Notes under the pieces: generated by a model | The model's database searches: none | The model's input: only the letters and a program-made list of their open reading frames with translations | What the model was told of the DNA's origin: nothing | Position numbers and translations under genes: made by a program | Assembly: GCA_038503065.1 (NCBI GenBank) | Contig: JBCAMK010000022.1 | Span: 682,001-746,000, forward strand | DNA length: 64,000 nucleotides | Origin: Paragyromitra xinjiangensis | Taxonomy: Eukaryota > Ascomycota > Pezizomycetes > Pezizales > Discinaceae | Direction of reading: 5' to 3' | Shown: positions 42,358-51,043 of the stretch, one piece after another | Position numbering within the stretch: position 1 is the stretch's first letter | Layout of the letters: each line of letters starts with the position of its first letter

Positions 42358-43281
42358 TATACTGTAACGGACCCACAAGGCTGTTACATGCGAAAGGTAG
42401 AATAGACCCGGGCAGACGGAGAGGTACAAGGACCAGCATGAGTGGAGTAGCTACCACATGCTAGGGAACACCAGTACCCCGCTGACCTGGTGGTTAGGAA
42501 CATCCGGAGGTGCTAAGGCTGACGGGCCAGTAGCAGATCTCCGATGACATCAAACACTTAGAGATGTGGTTGAGTTCCAAATCCACCTGTGCATGCCCCA
42601 CCAGCTATGGCTGATAGGCGGCGCAACTGGGAGAACTATTCTAGCGGACACCTGACGCAACTATGGACTGATCAGCGCCATGCAAGCAGTCCTACAGGAC
42701 TAGGCTGGCGGATCATAGAGTCCTGACTGGTAGAGCAGTGCATGAGGAGCGGTTGCACATGAGGTGCAAAACTCCAGCGGAATGTGAGAGAACACTTCCG
42801 AAGGGAACCGCCCCTGATCACTGACAGGATTCAGGGTTAACCGGATCCCCCAGCTGAGTAGAACTGAGTAGAGGCGGCGAGCATGCAGTACTACAAGTAC
42901 TGGCGAGCCCCGCCACCAGTTGCTCTTCTCCGATCTTCAACCAGAGACCTAGTGACGAGAATTACCGAGTTCCGCCCTTAAGATTATTGAGTATACTGCA
43001 CGAAAATACTTTAAGATCTCAGCCTGACTTTAGTATAAGCAACGGCCGTCTTTTCTAGCTTAGCGGTATATGTCTCGAGTCCTTAGCTTCTTCAGTTTCT
43101 TCTGCTGTTGGAAGAGGACGAGTTCGTTTCCCGACCGTGATAGTTTTCAGAGTCTTCACGAGTTTACCCCTGAGTGGTTAGACACGCACTACCTGCAACA
43201 CAACTGCTCCAGTGCGAGTACCATTCAGATACCGAAGCCAGTACTGCTTAAGAGACTAGGCGAGGCCCCCGTTACATATAC
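42358..43281 (+). repeat. Solo LTR (914 bp, family 2) with target duplication TATAC, in helicase intron 1
   Basis: TATAC at 42358-42362 and 43277-43281 flanks 42363-43276, starting TGTAACGGACCCAC and ending CCCGTTACA. It lies just inside the GTATAT donor of intron 1 (antisense to the gene), so splicing might still remove it. The first 680 bp match the LTR at 52704-53436; the 3' end is longer and different. Confidence 0.93.
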
Positions 43282-43536
43282 CTGAAGTTTTCCCACAGGT
43301 TGCTGGCCGGCAGGGACAATATTCCTTGTGGTAACTTGCGCTAGTGAAGGCGACTGAGCAGTGGCATACTTCGTCTTCCATGCTACTAGCTCTGAAACGG
43401 CATCGGTAACAGCATCTGAGCCGAGAAATTCCTGCGTCTCCGACTTGTCTAACTTGAAGGCAGTTCTCACATTTTCGACGGTATAATTAGATGCGGCTAT
43501 CGGCCACTCTCGAATATTACCACCTGCTTGTGCCAT

Positions 43537-44099
43537 TGTCAAGTCGCTATCAGAGTAGGTATGCTAGTGCTGTCAAAGAAGTCGCTTGGGTGGAGGACTC
43601 GGATAGGCAAGTATAGACTTGCAGCTAGCCGGGCGAGCGGTCTCTTTATATACATAGCGGGGTATAGTCCTCTGACGTTGATTGTTCGATGTCTCTGATG
43701 CCCAAATGCTGCTTCCCGAGATTGCAAGGGTGGTGGTGGTTGTGGTGGTGGTGGTGGTGGTGGTGGTGGTGGTGGTAGTGATGGCGAGGTGGAAGCGGAG
43801 GTTGAGGTTGCTGTGTTTGTTCAATGACGTTGGCGGCTGGTCTAGCCAGGTTAGGTGCTTCCGGCTGCAGCCTCGTTTCCCGATTCGGCTTATCCCTTTA
43901 ACAAGCAAACAAAGGCAGTCAACAGCCACCAACGAATCTGACCTACAATCCAGCTTATATACGTCCGCCCAGATCTCACCACGTCAGAGTTAGAGTCGGT
44001 TGGTGTCAGTGTCAGTGTCAGTGTCAGAGCTAGAACCCTTTGTTTTTGCTTCGTTTGTTTGATTGTCTAACTTCAAGCAGCGATCCCGCCGCCCTTTCA
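43537..44099. promoter_or_regulatory. Divergent promoter region between helicase and transposase genes
   Basis: 560 bp between the helicase ATG (43536, minus) and the transposase ATG (44100, plus). It holds a GGT microsatellite (about 43727-43780), a TATATAC-like box near 43648, and a cluster of GTCAGAGT/GTCAGTGT motifs at 43984-44030 directly upstream of the transposase start. Long ORFs here encode repeats and are not credible genes. Confidence 0.6.
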
Positions 44100-44280
44100 A
44101 TGCCCTCTGGACTGGATTTTCTTTGTGGAATCTGCGGAAAGTCCTTTGTTAGCCCAGGTGGCTTGACTGTCCATCATCGTCGAACTCACAATAAGCAGTC
44201 CCGAGATCGTGTAAGGTTCGATGAAGATGACGCGGACAATAGCTGTCCCGGACAGGAGGAGGAGGAGGAGGAGGAGGAGG

Positions 44281-46537
44281 TTATTTATTTATTTATTTAT
44301 TTATTGTTCATACTCGCATGCATCCGAAACGGATATGGCGTACAGCAGAAGAAAACCCAACAGGAACATAAAAGAAAACAAAACAAAACTAACTAATCCT
44401 CCACCAGTTCCAACTCAGCCTCTTCTAGGCTTGTCATCAGTGAATGTGTTAATACCCCGATCTAGTGACTCCCTCTCACAGTGTCAAGACTACCCTGGGC
44501 ATTCTTCCTTTACCATCGCTTGCTTTGTGCCTATAGCACTCCTTCCACGAGGTCCGAAGACCCCTGAAGGTTGGATACATCAATAAGGGTGGGGTGTAAC
44601 TTAAGTTACCATGCGATCCTGACGTTCGCTGGCACTAAGTTTGGCTTGGGTGAGTTTGAGGCAACCAGAGAAGTTACCACGATGCGGTTCGTTACAGTTC
44701 TTGCAACGGATGATGGTGTGGAGGCAGGGAGCTCCCTTGATGGTGCAAGAGGAGGTTGCGCATGAGTGGGCGGATGCTGTATGAGGCCCAGCACAGATGT
44801 TGCAGAAGGGTGTTTTGCTGGTACAGCGTTGTTGTGGGTGGCCAAAGGCCAGGCAGGTAGTGCATTGGGTGTCAGGCCCAAAGTGAAGGTATTTGGTGAC
44901 TTTGTGATGAAGTCCAAACATGGAGAGCCCTCTCTCAAGGGCAGTGGTGGCAGGCTGCTTCCCCACAATGGTAAGAACCATGGAGGATGCCTGTTTCCCC
45001 TCTCTCTGCTCAGGTCTGGTGAGCCAGCGGGGGTCACGGAGTAGGGTGGTGCCTGGGTTAAACTGCTCAACCTCAGATCTGATCTGCTGGAAGCCCTCTT
45101 CGCCAGAGGGAATGGAGGTGGGAATGTTGTGCACAACAACTTGGGTCAGGACTGCTTCCTTCTCCATGCTGTTGGCATTGGGAATGGTGTTGCGAACAAC
45201 TTCCTCAAGCTTCTGTCTTTGCTTAAGGAGGGAGTCAGAGGTAGTGGAGGTGACAGCAATGAGCTGCACATGGTGAGCTGGTGTGAATCGCACCTCTGCA
45301 ATCAATGGCCTTTCCAGGGCAGCATTGACTGCATTGCGAATGAGGAGTGGGGTGATGTCATCAGGAATGGGTAGACCATTCCTGGTGATGATGAGGGTAC
45401 GGTCGCGTTTTGGGGGGTTTGGAGGTGTTTTGGTAGGCTTGGAGGCCTTGCTGGCGGGTCTAGGAGCCCTTTTAGAGGCAACCTGAGCCCAGGAGGTGGT
45501 GGCTGGTGGGGGAGGTGGGGGGAGGTTGGCAGAGGTCAGAATGGTTGTGAGAGTCCGTTTCTGTTCCAGGTCTGCAACCTTGGAGGTGAGGGTAGCCACC
45601 TTTTCCACTAGAGCTGGGTCATTGTGGAAGGTAGGGGCTGGTGGGGGTGTATTGATGGCTTTTTCAAGCTGTTTGACGCGTTTTGTGAGTGCTTTGATGA
45701 GCCTGTTCTGCTCATCCATCACTGCGAAGAGGGAGGGGTTGTAGTTCTCCCCAGTGCCAATGGCACCAAGGCGATCCAAATTGCTGTTTGAATCATCCAT
45801 CTGGATGACTGGAGGTAGGGTGGTAGAGAAGGTGAGGGGTCCCTCAGTGTCCGTCATGTCAGAGTCAGACTCTTCCAGGAGGACAGAGCCACTGTCTGTG
45901 GGCTCTGTGGCGGGCAGGGAGGCATAGTGAGGTAGGGGGACTGCTGGGCGAAGTGGCAGGGCTTGTGTAGGTGTTTGCTCTGGGTCTCCATGAAGCAAAG
46001 GCGAAAAACGGGTGTTTGGGGGTGTTGTAGGGGCGCCAAACGGCGTTTGGAGCGGGTTTTGAGGTGAACTAGTCACAGAAGAGGGAGACCTGAAGCCTCT
46101 GCCTCTCCCTCTGCCTCTAGTCGAAGAGGAAGACATAGAGGGTCCTGAACCGACAGGAGGAGGTGGGGTGTATGGGGGGGTTGCTTGTGGGGCCCTGGGG
46201 GGGTCCCTGGCGGGTGGGGGAGGGTGGGAGCAGGAAGTGTCAACAACTTCTGCAAATCTGCTCGGATCCGAACGAACGAGAGGGCGATCGAACGGGCACA
46301 GTGAGGGGACTCCAAAAAGCCCGGGGTCGAGTCAATCGGAGTAGTATTGGTGGAGATATGAGGTTTTGCAATATCTCAGGATTTGGTGTGGTTTTGGGAA
46401 AAGAGGGGTAAAATAGCGAATTCGACAACAACTTTTGCAAATCGAGAGCGACCTCGACGTACAATAGCAGGATCGAACGAGGGCAGCGAGCTGATTCCGA
46501 ATAATCAAAAATCTCGTTAATCGGAGTAGTATTGGTT
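44281..46537 (-). mobile_element. ORF1-only (HAL1-like) LINE, copy 2, inside the transposase gene
   Basis: 2,257 bp on the minus strand, flanked by GGAGGAGGAGGAGG (44267-44280 and 46538-46551); because this is a microsatellite, the duplication length is uncertain. The 3' tail appears as TTATTTATTTATTT at 44281, preceded by the hairpin sequence ATCCGAAACGGAT near 44323. There is a 5' UTR and one intact ORF, with no RT. It matches copy 1 (7167-9410) end to end. Confidence 0.9.
44601..46136 (-). CDS. Intact ORF1 (Gag-like) of the ORF1-only LINE
   Basis: 511 aa, MSSSSTRGRGRGRG start, no stop or shift. Arg/Gly-rich basic N-terminus, acidic Ser/Asp patch (about 80-115), coiled-coil-like segment (about 150-205: M-D-E-Q-N-R-L-I-K-A-L and T-S-K-V-A-D-L-E-Q-K), an RRM-like region (about 245-400) and zinc knuckles (C-T-T-C-L-A-F-G-H-P-Q-Q-R-C, C-N-I-C-A-G-P-H, C-K-N-C-N-E-P-H; about 415-495). 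It has kept an open frame although the element has no polymerase, so the protein may help its own RNA in cis. Confidence 0.9.
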   Translation of the reverse strand: MSSSSTRGRGRGRGFRSPSSVTSSPQNPLQTPFGAPTTPPNTRFSPLLHGDPEQTPTQALPLRPAVPLPHYASLPATEPTDSGSVLLEESDSDMTDTEGPLTFSTTLPPVIQMDDSNSNLDRLGAIGTGENYNPSLFAVMDEQNRLIKALTKRVKQLEKAINTPPPAPTFHNDPALVEKVATLTSKVADLEQKRTLTTILTSANLPPPPPPATTSWAQVASKRAPRPASKASKPTKTPPNPPKRDRTLIITRNGLPIPDDITPLLIRNAVNAALERPLIAEVRFTPAHHVQLIAVTSTTSDSLLKQRQKLEEVVRNTIPNANSMEKEAVLTQVVVHNIPTSIPSGEEGFQQIRSEVEQFNPGTTLLRDPRWLTRPEQREGKQASSMVLTIVGKQPATTALERGLSMFGLHHKVTKYLHFGPDTQCTTCLAFGHPQQRCTSKTPFCNICAGPHTASAHSCATSSCTIKGAPCLHTIIRCKNCNEPHRGNFSGCLKLTQAKLSASERQDRMVT

Positions 46538-48507
46538 GGAGGAGGAGGAGGGTGCGCCCCGAAGACCAGATACTTTTCCTGATGCGGGCATCGCTCTACC
46601 ATGCCCACCAGTAACTCATCCATGTGATAGCCCCGATTGGCATCCTTTGTTTCCTTTCGAATCAAAGTTACAATGGGACTTCTGCCATACCCATGTAGAG
46701 GAGAATACGGGAAAGGCCACCCTGGATCGTATGATACGTCGTGGAATATTCAATGATAAGATCAATATTAAAAGTGCCGATCATTTCCGCGAGTTGATAC
46801 ATGCTATGGATGACGGACTTGACTGCGAATGGATGGAGGGTACGGTTAATATGGAAGGTGAAGAGGTGGAATACTGGTATCGAGATCCAATGGCAATCCT
46901 AAGATATCTTTTCGGCCACCTACCTTTCAAAGACCACTTGACTTATTCTCCGATAAAGGATTATGGTTCCGACAGCAAACAATTATATTCTGAGATGTGG
47001 ACAGGCAACTGGTGGTGGCGGCAACAGGTAAAAGCACTTCTAGTCTCGGCTCCCTGACACTGACACTGACTCTGACACTGACTCTGACACTGACACTGAC
47101 ACCGACACCGATGTTTATATTGACTTCGAACTAGGAGAACGCTCCCAAGGGGGCAACGATTGCACCGATTATTATCGGTAGCGACAAAACAATGCTATCC
47201 ACATTGAGCGGTGATAAGAGTGCATGGCCAGTATATATGTCGGTTGGAAACCTCGCGAAAAAGAAACGACGAGCCGTCAGAATGAATGGGTTGGTCTTGC
47301 TTGGAATCCTCCCTAAAATCCCAAAGAACCCAGCAAGAGAAACGACGAGAAAGACCTTTCACGAGGCAATCCGGCAGATGTTGCGCCCTTTTGAATCCAC
47401 AGGCCAGGAAGGGGCAGATGTCGTTTGTGCAGACGGATATACAAGGAAAGTCTTTCCCCGCATCGCGACATGGATAGCCGATTACCCAGAAATGGTCACT
47501 CTGACATTGGTAAAGTCTATGTGGTGCCCTAGGTGCGAATGCACCCCCGACAACTTAAGTACTCTGACTGGGGTCCCGCCTACCCCCAGAGATCCCACCC
47601 GCTATGCTCTAATGTCGACAGCGGAGCTCGAAGCCGTAGGGCAGTGGAGATTTGATTTCGAAAACTTTGCCGCCCACCACGTTCACTGCAATATCTATCA
47701 TGCAATCAATCCAGACCGGCTTCATCAATTACTCAAGGGCGTCCTGAAGGACCATACATGGAAGTGGGTATGTACATATCTCGTACAGGAGCATGGACCA
47801 CACGTCATCGCGGAGATTGATCAGCGGTTCGCAGAGATACCCCTGTTTAGTGATCTGAAGAACTTCGGTCACAAATTTTCCCAGATTTCTCAGTGGACGG
47901 GGGCAGAATACAAGCACATGCTGAAGGTGTGGATCGGGGTCTTAGCACCATTTTTTAAAAGACGACCGGAGCACTTGAGATGTCTGAAACATCTTACTGA
48001 ATTCATTATGTTTGCCGGCTATCACTCCCATACAGAGAACACCCTGGAAATGATGGATAAAGCAATGGCGGGCTACTTTCTGAGTCTCTTTTGGGGAACT
48101 TCGTGGAATCCAGGGACTCTGGAAACTTTGACCGCATACCAAAGCTTCACATGATGCGCCATTACACCGAGAGTATACGCGACTTCGGATCATGTGACAA
48201 CTCTGACACAGAGCAAAGTGAAGCCGCGCATTCCTGGATGATCAAAGAGGCCTATCGATCAACGAACAAGGTAAAGCCGCTTTTGCAAATGCTAAGATGG
48301 GAGGATAGATTGTTCAAACTTAAAGCACGAACCACGCTGCTGCAACATCTGATAAAGACCGGCTCACGATGGGCAACAGTCTGTTTATCTCTTGTGGATG
48401 AGTTACGAGTCGGTCGGAAAGAAAGGAAAACTGTCATAAGTGGGCATATTCCCAAGCAAGTTTTGATGGGAAAACTGCAGCTACCGCGCCACATCAACGT
48501 GTCAGCG

Positions 48508-48625
48508 TCAGAGTTGACGCCCACGTCAGAGCTGGCCCCCACGTCAGAGCTGGCCCCCACGTTAGAGCTGGCGCCCACGTCAGAGTTGGCGCCCACGTCA
48601 GAGTTGGCGTCCGCGTCAGAGTTGC
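48508..48625 (+). repeat. 18-bp coding repeats (hexapeptide TSELAP) in the transposase
   Basis: Six imperfect units of the form ACGTCAGAGCTGGCCCCC. Each contains the GTCAGAG core that is scattered through the transposon's noncoding DNA. Confidence 0.85.
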
Positions 48626-49364
48626 TGAAGCTTGTACGGGATTATCTCTTTACAATCCAATCCGGGGCGAACACTAGTTATCATTTGACACAATATCGAA
48701 GCAGTATCCCCTGGATTGCAGCACAAAAGGTTACGATGGGCACAGGAGTGGTGGCCAGCTTCCCTTCTCACAACGACCCTGAGGAATTCTGCACAGAATT
48801 TGCGCAATGTGTGACCGATTGGAGGGGAGATGGCTCCCGGTACGACCACGTCCTCATTCAAACAGAGCCTGGGGTTAGTGGGCCTAACCAGAGCTACTTC
48901 AATGAGACTGGCTTGAAGCCGGCAGAGCTCATTTGTGTTTTCACCTTCATCGACAAGGTCCCCGATGGAAATAAAGACAACGGTCGTCCAAAGTTTCGCA
49001 AAATAGGCCACGAACTGGCGTTGGTGGAATATCTGACTGTGATGAATGCCGGTAGGCCTAACCCAAACAGCGGCATGATAGAAGTCCGTAAACAATCGGA
49101 GCTATCGGATACCGGAGTCACGACAAAGCGGAGAATTATTCCAGTGAGCCGTATATCCCGTGCTGTTCACCTCATCGCTGCAGAAGCAGGCAAAAAAGGG
49201 CGATATTTCATCAACAACTACATCGATCTAGAGATGTTTAACACGGTTTATTAGGCAAGGTCGGCGTCAGAGAGTCGGTGTCGGAGGGTCAGTGTCAGAG
49301 TGTTGGTGTCAGAGTTGGTGTCAGAGTGTTGGTGTCAGAGGCGAAGTCCGAGTGTGTCGAGATT

Positions 49365-50066
49365 GAGGACAACAAAGAGGGAATTCCTCCAGACCAGCAG
49401 CGTCTCATTTTCGACGGCAAGCTAGGCTACTCAGAAGGAGTCGACTTTGCACTTGGTCCTTAGCCTTCGTGGTGGTTCCCAGTAGATCGGATGGCAACTG
49501 CAGGACGTGATTACGGGAAATGTTTTCATATTCATGTTGGATGAGAACAAGGAAGGCATTCCTCCAGACCAGCAGCGTCCCATTTTCGACGGCAAGCTAG
49601 GCTACTCAGAAGGAGTCGACTTTGCACTTGGTCCTTAGCCTTCGTGGTGGTTCCCAGTAGATCGGATGGCACTGCAGGACACGATTACGGGAAATGTTTT
49701 CATATTCATGTTGGATGAGAACAAGGAAGGCATTCCCCCAGACCAGCAGCGTCTCATTTTCGACGGCAAGCTAGGCTACTCAGAAGGAGTCGACTTTGCA
49801 CTTGGTCCTCAGTCTTCGTGGTGGTTCCCAGTAGATCGGATGGCAACCGCAGGACGCGATTACGGGAAATGTTTTCATATTCATGTTGGATGAGAACAAG
49901 GAAGGCATTCCTCCAGACCAGCAGCGTCTCATTTTCGACGGCAAGCTAGGCCACCCAGAAGGAGTCGACTTTGCACTTGGTCCTTAGTCTTCGTGGCGGT
50001 TCCCAGTAGATCAGATGGCAACCGCAGGACGTTATTACAGGGAATTTTTTCATATTCATGTTGGAT
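49365..50066 (+). repeat. Tandem array (4 units of about 175 bp) containing a ubiquitin-derived segment
   Basis: The marker CCAGACCAGCAGCGT occurs at 49389, 49564, 49738 and 49913 (spacings 175, 174, 175). Units 1-4 each encode E-N-K-E-G-I-P-P-D-Q-Q-R-L-I-F-D-G-K or a one-residue variant, matching the ubiquitin segment around residues 32-48 (D-K-E-G-I-P-P-D-Q-Q-R-L-I-F-A-G-K). After the GK the sequence departs from ubiquitin (L-G-Y-S-E-G-V-D-F-A-L-G-P) and most units stop with TAG. Unit 3 reads CAG at that point and continues to 49893. No start-to-end ubiquitin is present; the array follows the transposase stop by about 110 bp. Confidence 0.85.
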
Positions 50067-50732
50067 TAGGATAGGTCTTTAGCTAGTACTTGGGGTGTTT
50101 CTGTTTCTTGTGGCATACTGGTAGCGAACATAGCGAAAGCACGTCTAGTAGCGAATCAAAGGACTTAAACTAGCAAACATAGCGAAAGCACGTAAAATAG
50201 TAGGCATGTCAGAGTTAGTGGTAGCAAAATGGTAGACATGTCAGAGTTAGCAGTAGAGTGCACGGATATTAGCGAGCATAGTAAAAGCCCGCGGTAGCAA
50301 AGATAGCAAAATGGTAGACATGTCAGAGTTAGCGGTAGAGTGCACGGATATTAGCGAGCATGGTGAAAGCCCGCGGTAGCAAAGGTAGCAAAATGGTAGA
50401 CATGTCAGAGTTGCACAGATATTAGCAAGCCCGGTGAAAGCCCATGGTAGCAATGGTAGCAAAATGGTGGGCACGTCAGAGTGGGTGGTAGAGTGCACGG
50501 ATATTGGCGGGCATCGCGAAAGACCATGAAAGGAGAGCTAACACACAAAGCCTCCCGAAAGTATACGGGAAGGCTACGAGATTGCTCGCTAAAGGCGCCA
50601 TGCACTTTGAGAGACTACCAAAAGCACGGATATGCTATGGGAGGCGTGTGGTAGGACCCATATGTTACGCAAGGCTACCGGAAATTGCTAAATTTTACTG
50701 CGGCCCACGACTTTTTTGGGGCTTTTCACAAC
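50067..50732. repeat. Right subterminal region of the giant transposon
   Basis: Degenerate tandem units of about 80 bp combining GGTAGCAAAATGGTAGACATGTC, AGAGTTAGCGGTAGAGTGC and GATATTAGCGAGCAT (about 50200-50515). CATGTCAGAGTT occurs about five times. After it come the inverted GGAGGCTTTGTG partner near 50540 and the terminal inverted repeat (50721-50732). No credible gene. Confidence 0.82.
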
Positions 50733-51043
50733 GTGCGGCAGCTCTTGAAGCATAGCCCCTGGAAGTACGGAAGGTCTTCCGGAGTAGAACACCAGTCCAT
50801 TTGGCAATGGGACTCCGGGTCAAACCCAGTCCCCCACTAGAGCACGGCAGAGCGAGGACTGCGGAACGCAGGTGTTAAATACATCGCGAATGCTCCACCC
50901 AGCTGCTCTGTTCTTTAAGCGATAATTGAGCCCTTAAGATTCTTGAGTAGTTTGCACAAAAGAATCGGATTCTGAACCTGATCTATATCCATTTCGCAAC
51001 AGCCGTACACCTAGCCTAACTACCTAGGCCTACCCCCGTTACA
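50733..51043 (+). repeat. gypsy-2 3' LTR, right segment
   Basis: Resumes with the duplicated GTGC then GGCAGCTCTTG, follows the LTR at 3911 to CCCGTTACA, and ends at LINE F codons (next bases ACAAC). Confidence 0.92.

Larger units (their letters stand above)
31477..43536 (-). pseudogene. SNF2-family helicase of the giant transposon, interrupted by LINE E and a solo LTR
   Basis: Inferred exons: 43536-43282, 42270-40687, 40623-40556 joined to 33966-33818 (LINE E between), 33748-33549, 33479-32087, 31959-31477, about 1,376 codons. The first 500 residues are low-complexity (Ser/Thr/Arg/Pro, then Gly/Glu/Lys). The ATPase core has motif I LADDCGTGKT (split by an intron at K/T), motif Ia IICPVP, motif II DEAH (about 33225), motif III LTATP, a long insertion, then motif V SNEGINLH and motif VI RVRRIGQ (about 31735). 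Family role: ATP-driven remodelling of DNA-protein complexes. Breaks: LINE E in the exon just before motif I, and a one-base frame change in the purine-rich tract at 40960-41110. Introns hold repeated ACTCTGACA. Confidence 0.85.
44100..49254 (+). pseudogene. Plavaka/KDZ-like transposase of the giant transposon, interrupted and frameshifted
   Basis: Starts MPSGLDFLCGICGKSF with a C2H2 finger (C-G-I-C ... H-H-R-R-T-H) and an acidic tract, which the ORF1-only LINE (44281-46537) splits. It resumes in frame at 46552. Conserved blocks: YRDPMAILRYLFG, YSEMWTGNWWW, then a 107-bp intron (47028-47134) full of CTCTGACACTGAC, then I-I-I-G-S-D-K-T, VYMSVGNL, CADGYTRKVFPRI, a C-P-R-C zinc site, HCNIYHAINPDRLHQLLKG, and PKLHMMRHYTESI. 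A one-base loss at about 48089-48098 (TTTTGGGG) moves the frame from the 47192-48154 reading to the 48061-49254 reading. Residues near 48500-48625 are six hexapeptide repeats (T-S-E-L-A-P). The role is cut-and-paste mobilisation of the element. Confidence 0.82.
28089..50732 (+). mobile_element. Giant (22.6 kb) Plavaka/KDZ-like DNA transposon with SNF2 helicase, DUF6532-like gene and ubiquitin-derived array
   Basis: Left end GTTGCGAAAAGC (28089-28100); right end is the inverted complement with one mismatch (GCTTTTCACAAC, 50721-50732). GTGC is duplicated at 28085-28088 and 50733-50736, and the host LTR closes perfectly without the element (a 5-bp reading, GTGCG, is also possible). The transposase resembles the fungal Plavaka/CMC group, by my recollection of its conserved blocks (YSEMWTG; a G-S-D-K-T block; CADGYTR; PRCECTP). 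Three genes: DUF6532-like (minus), SNF2 helicase (minus) and transposase (plus), plus repetitive subterminal regions. Later insertions: LINE E, a solo LTR and an ORF1-only LINE. Without them it would be about 12.9 kb. Confidence 0.88.
26401..51043 (+). mobile_element. gypsy-2: 3' end of a chromovirus, its LTR split by the giant transposon
   Basis: Integrase/chromodomain (26401-27504), polypurine tract and LTR start (27693) mirror gypsy-1 nearly base for base. The LTR breaks at 28088 and resumes at 50733, ending CCCGTTACA at 51043, where LINE F ORF1 begins. The intervening 22.6 kb is the transposon at 28089-50732. The 5' side is replaced by LINE C. Confidence 0.93.

Noticed and set aside
43573..43993. 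Open frames on both strands with poly-Thr or poly-Val runs
   Set aside because: They are translations of the GGT microsatellite in the divergent promoter.
49365..50066. CRISPR-like array
   Set aside because: Units are 175 bp, directly abutting, ubiquitin-related and in a fungal genome; there are no spacers.
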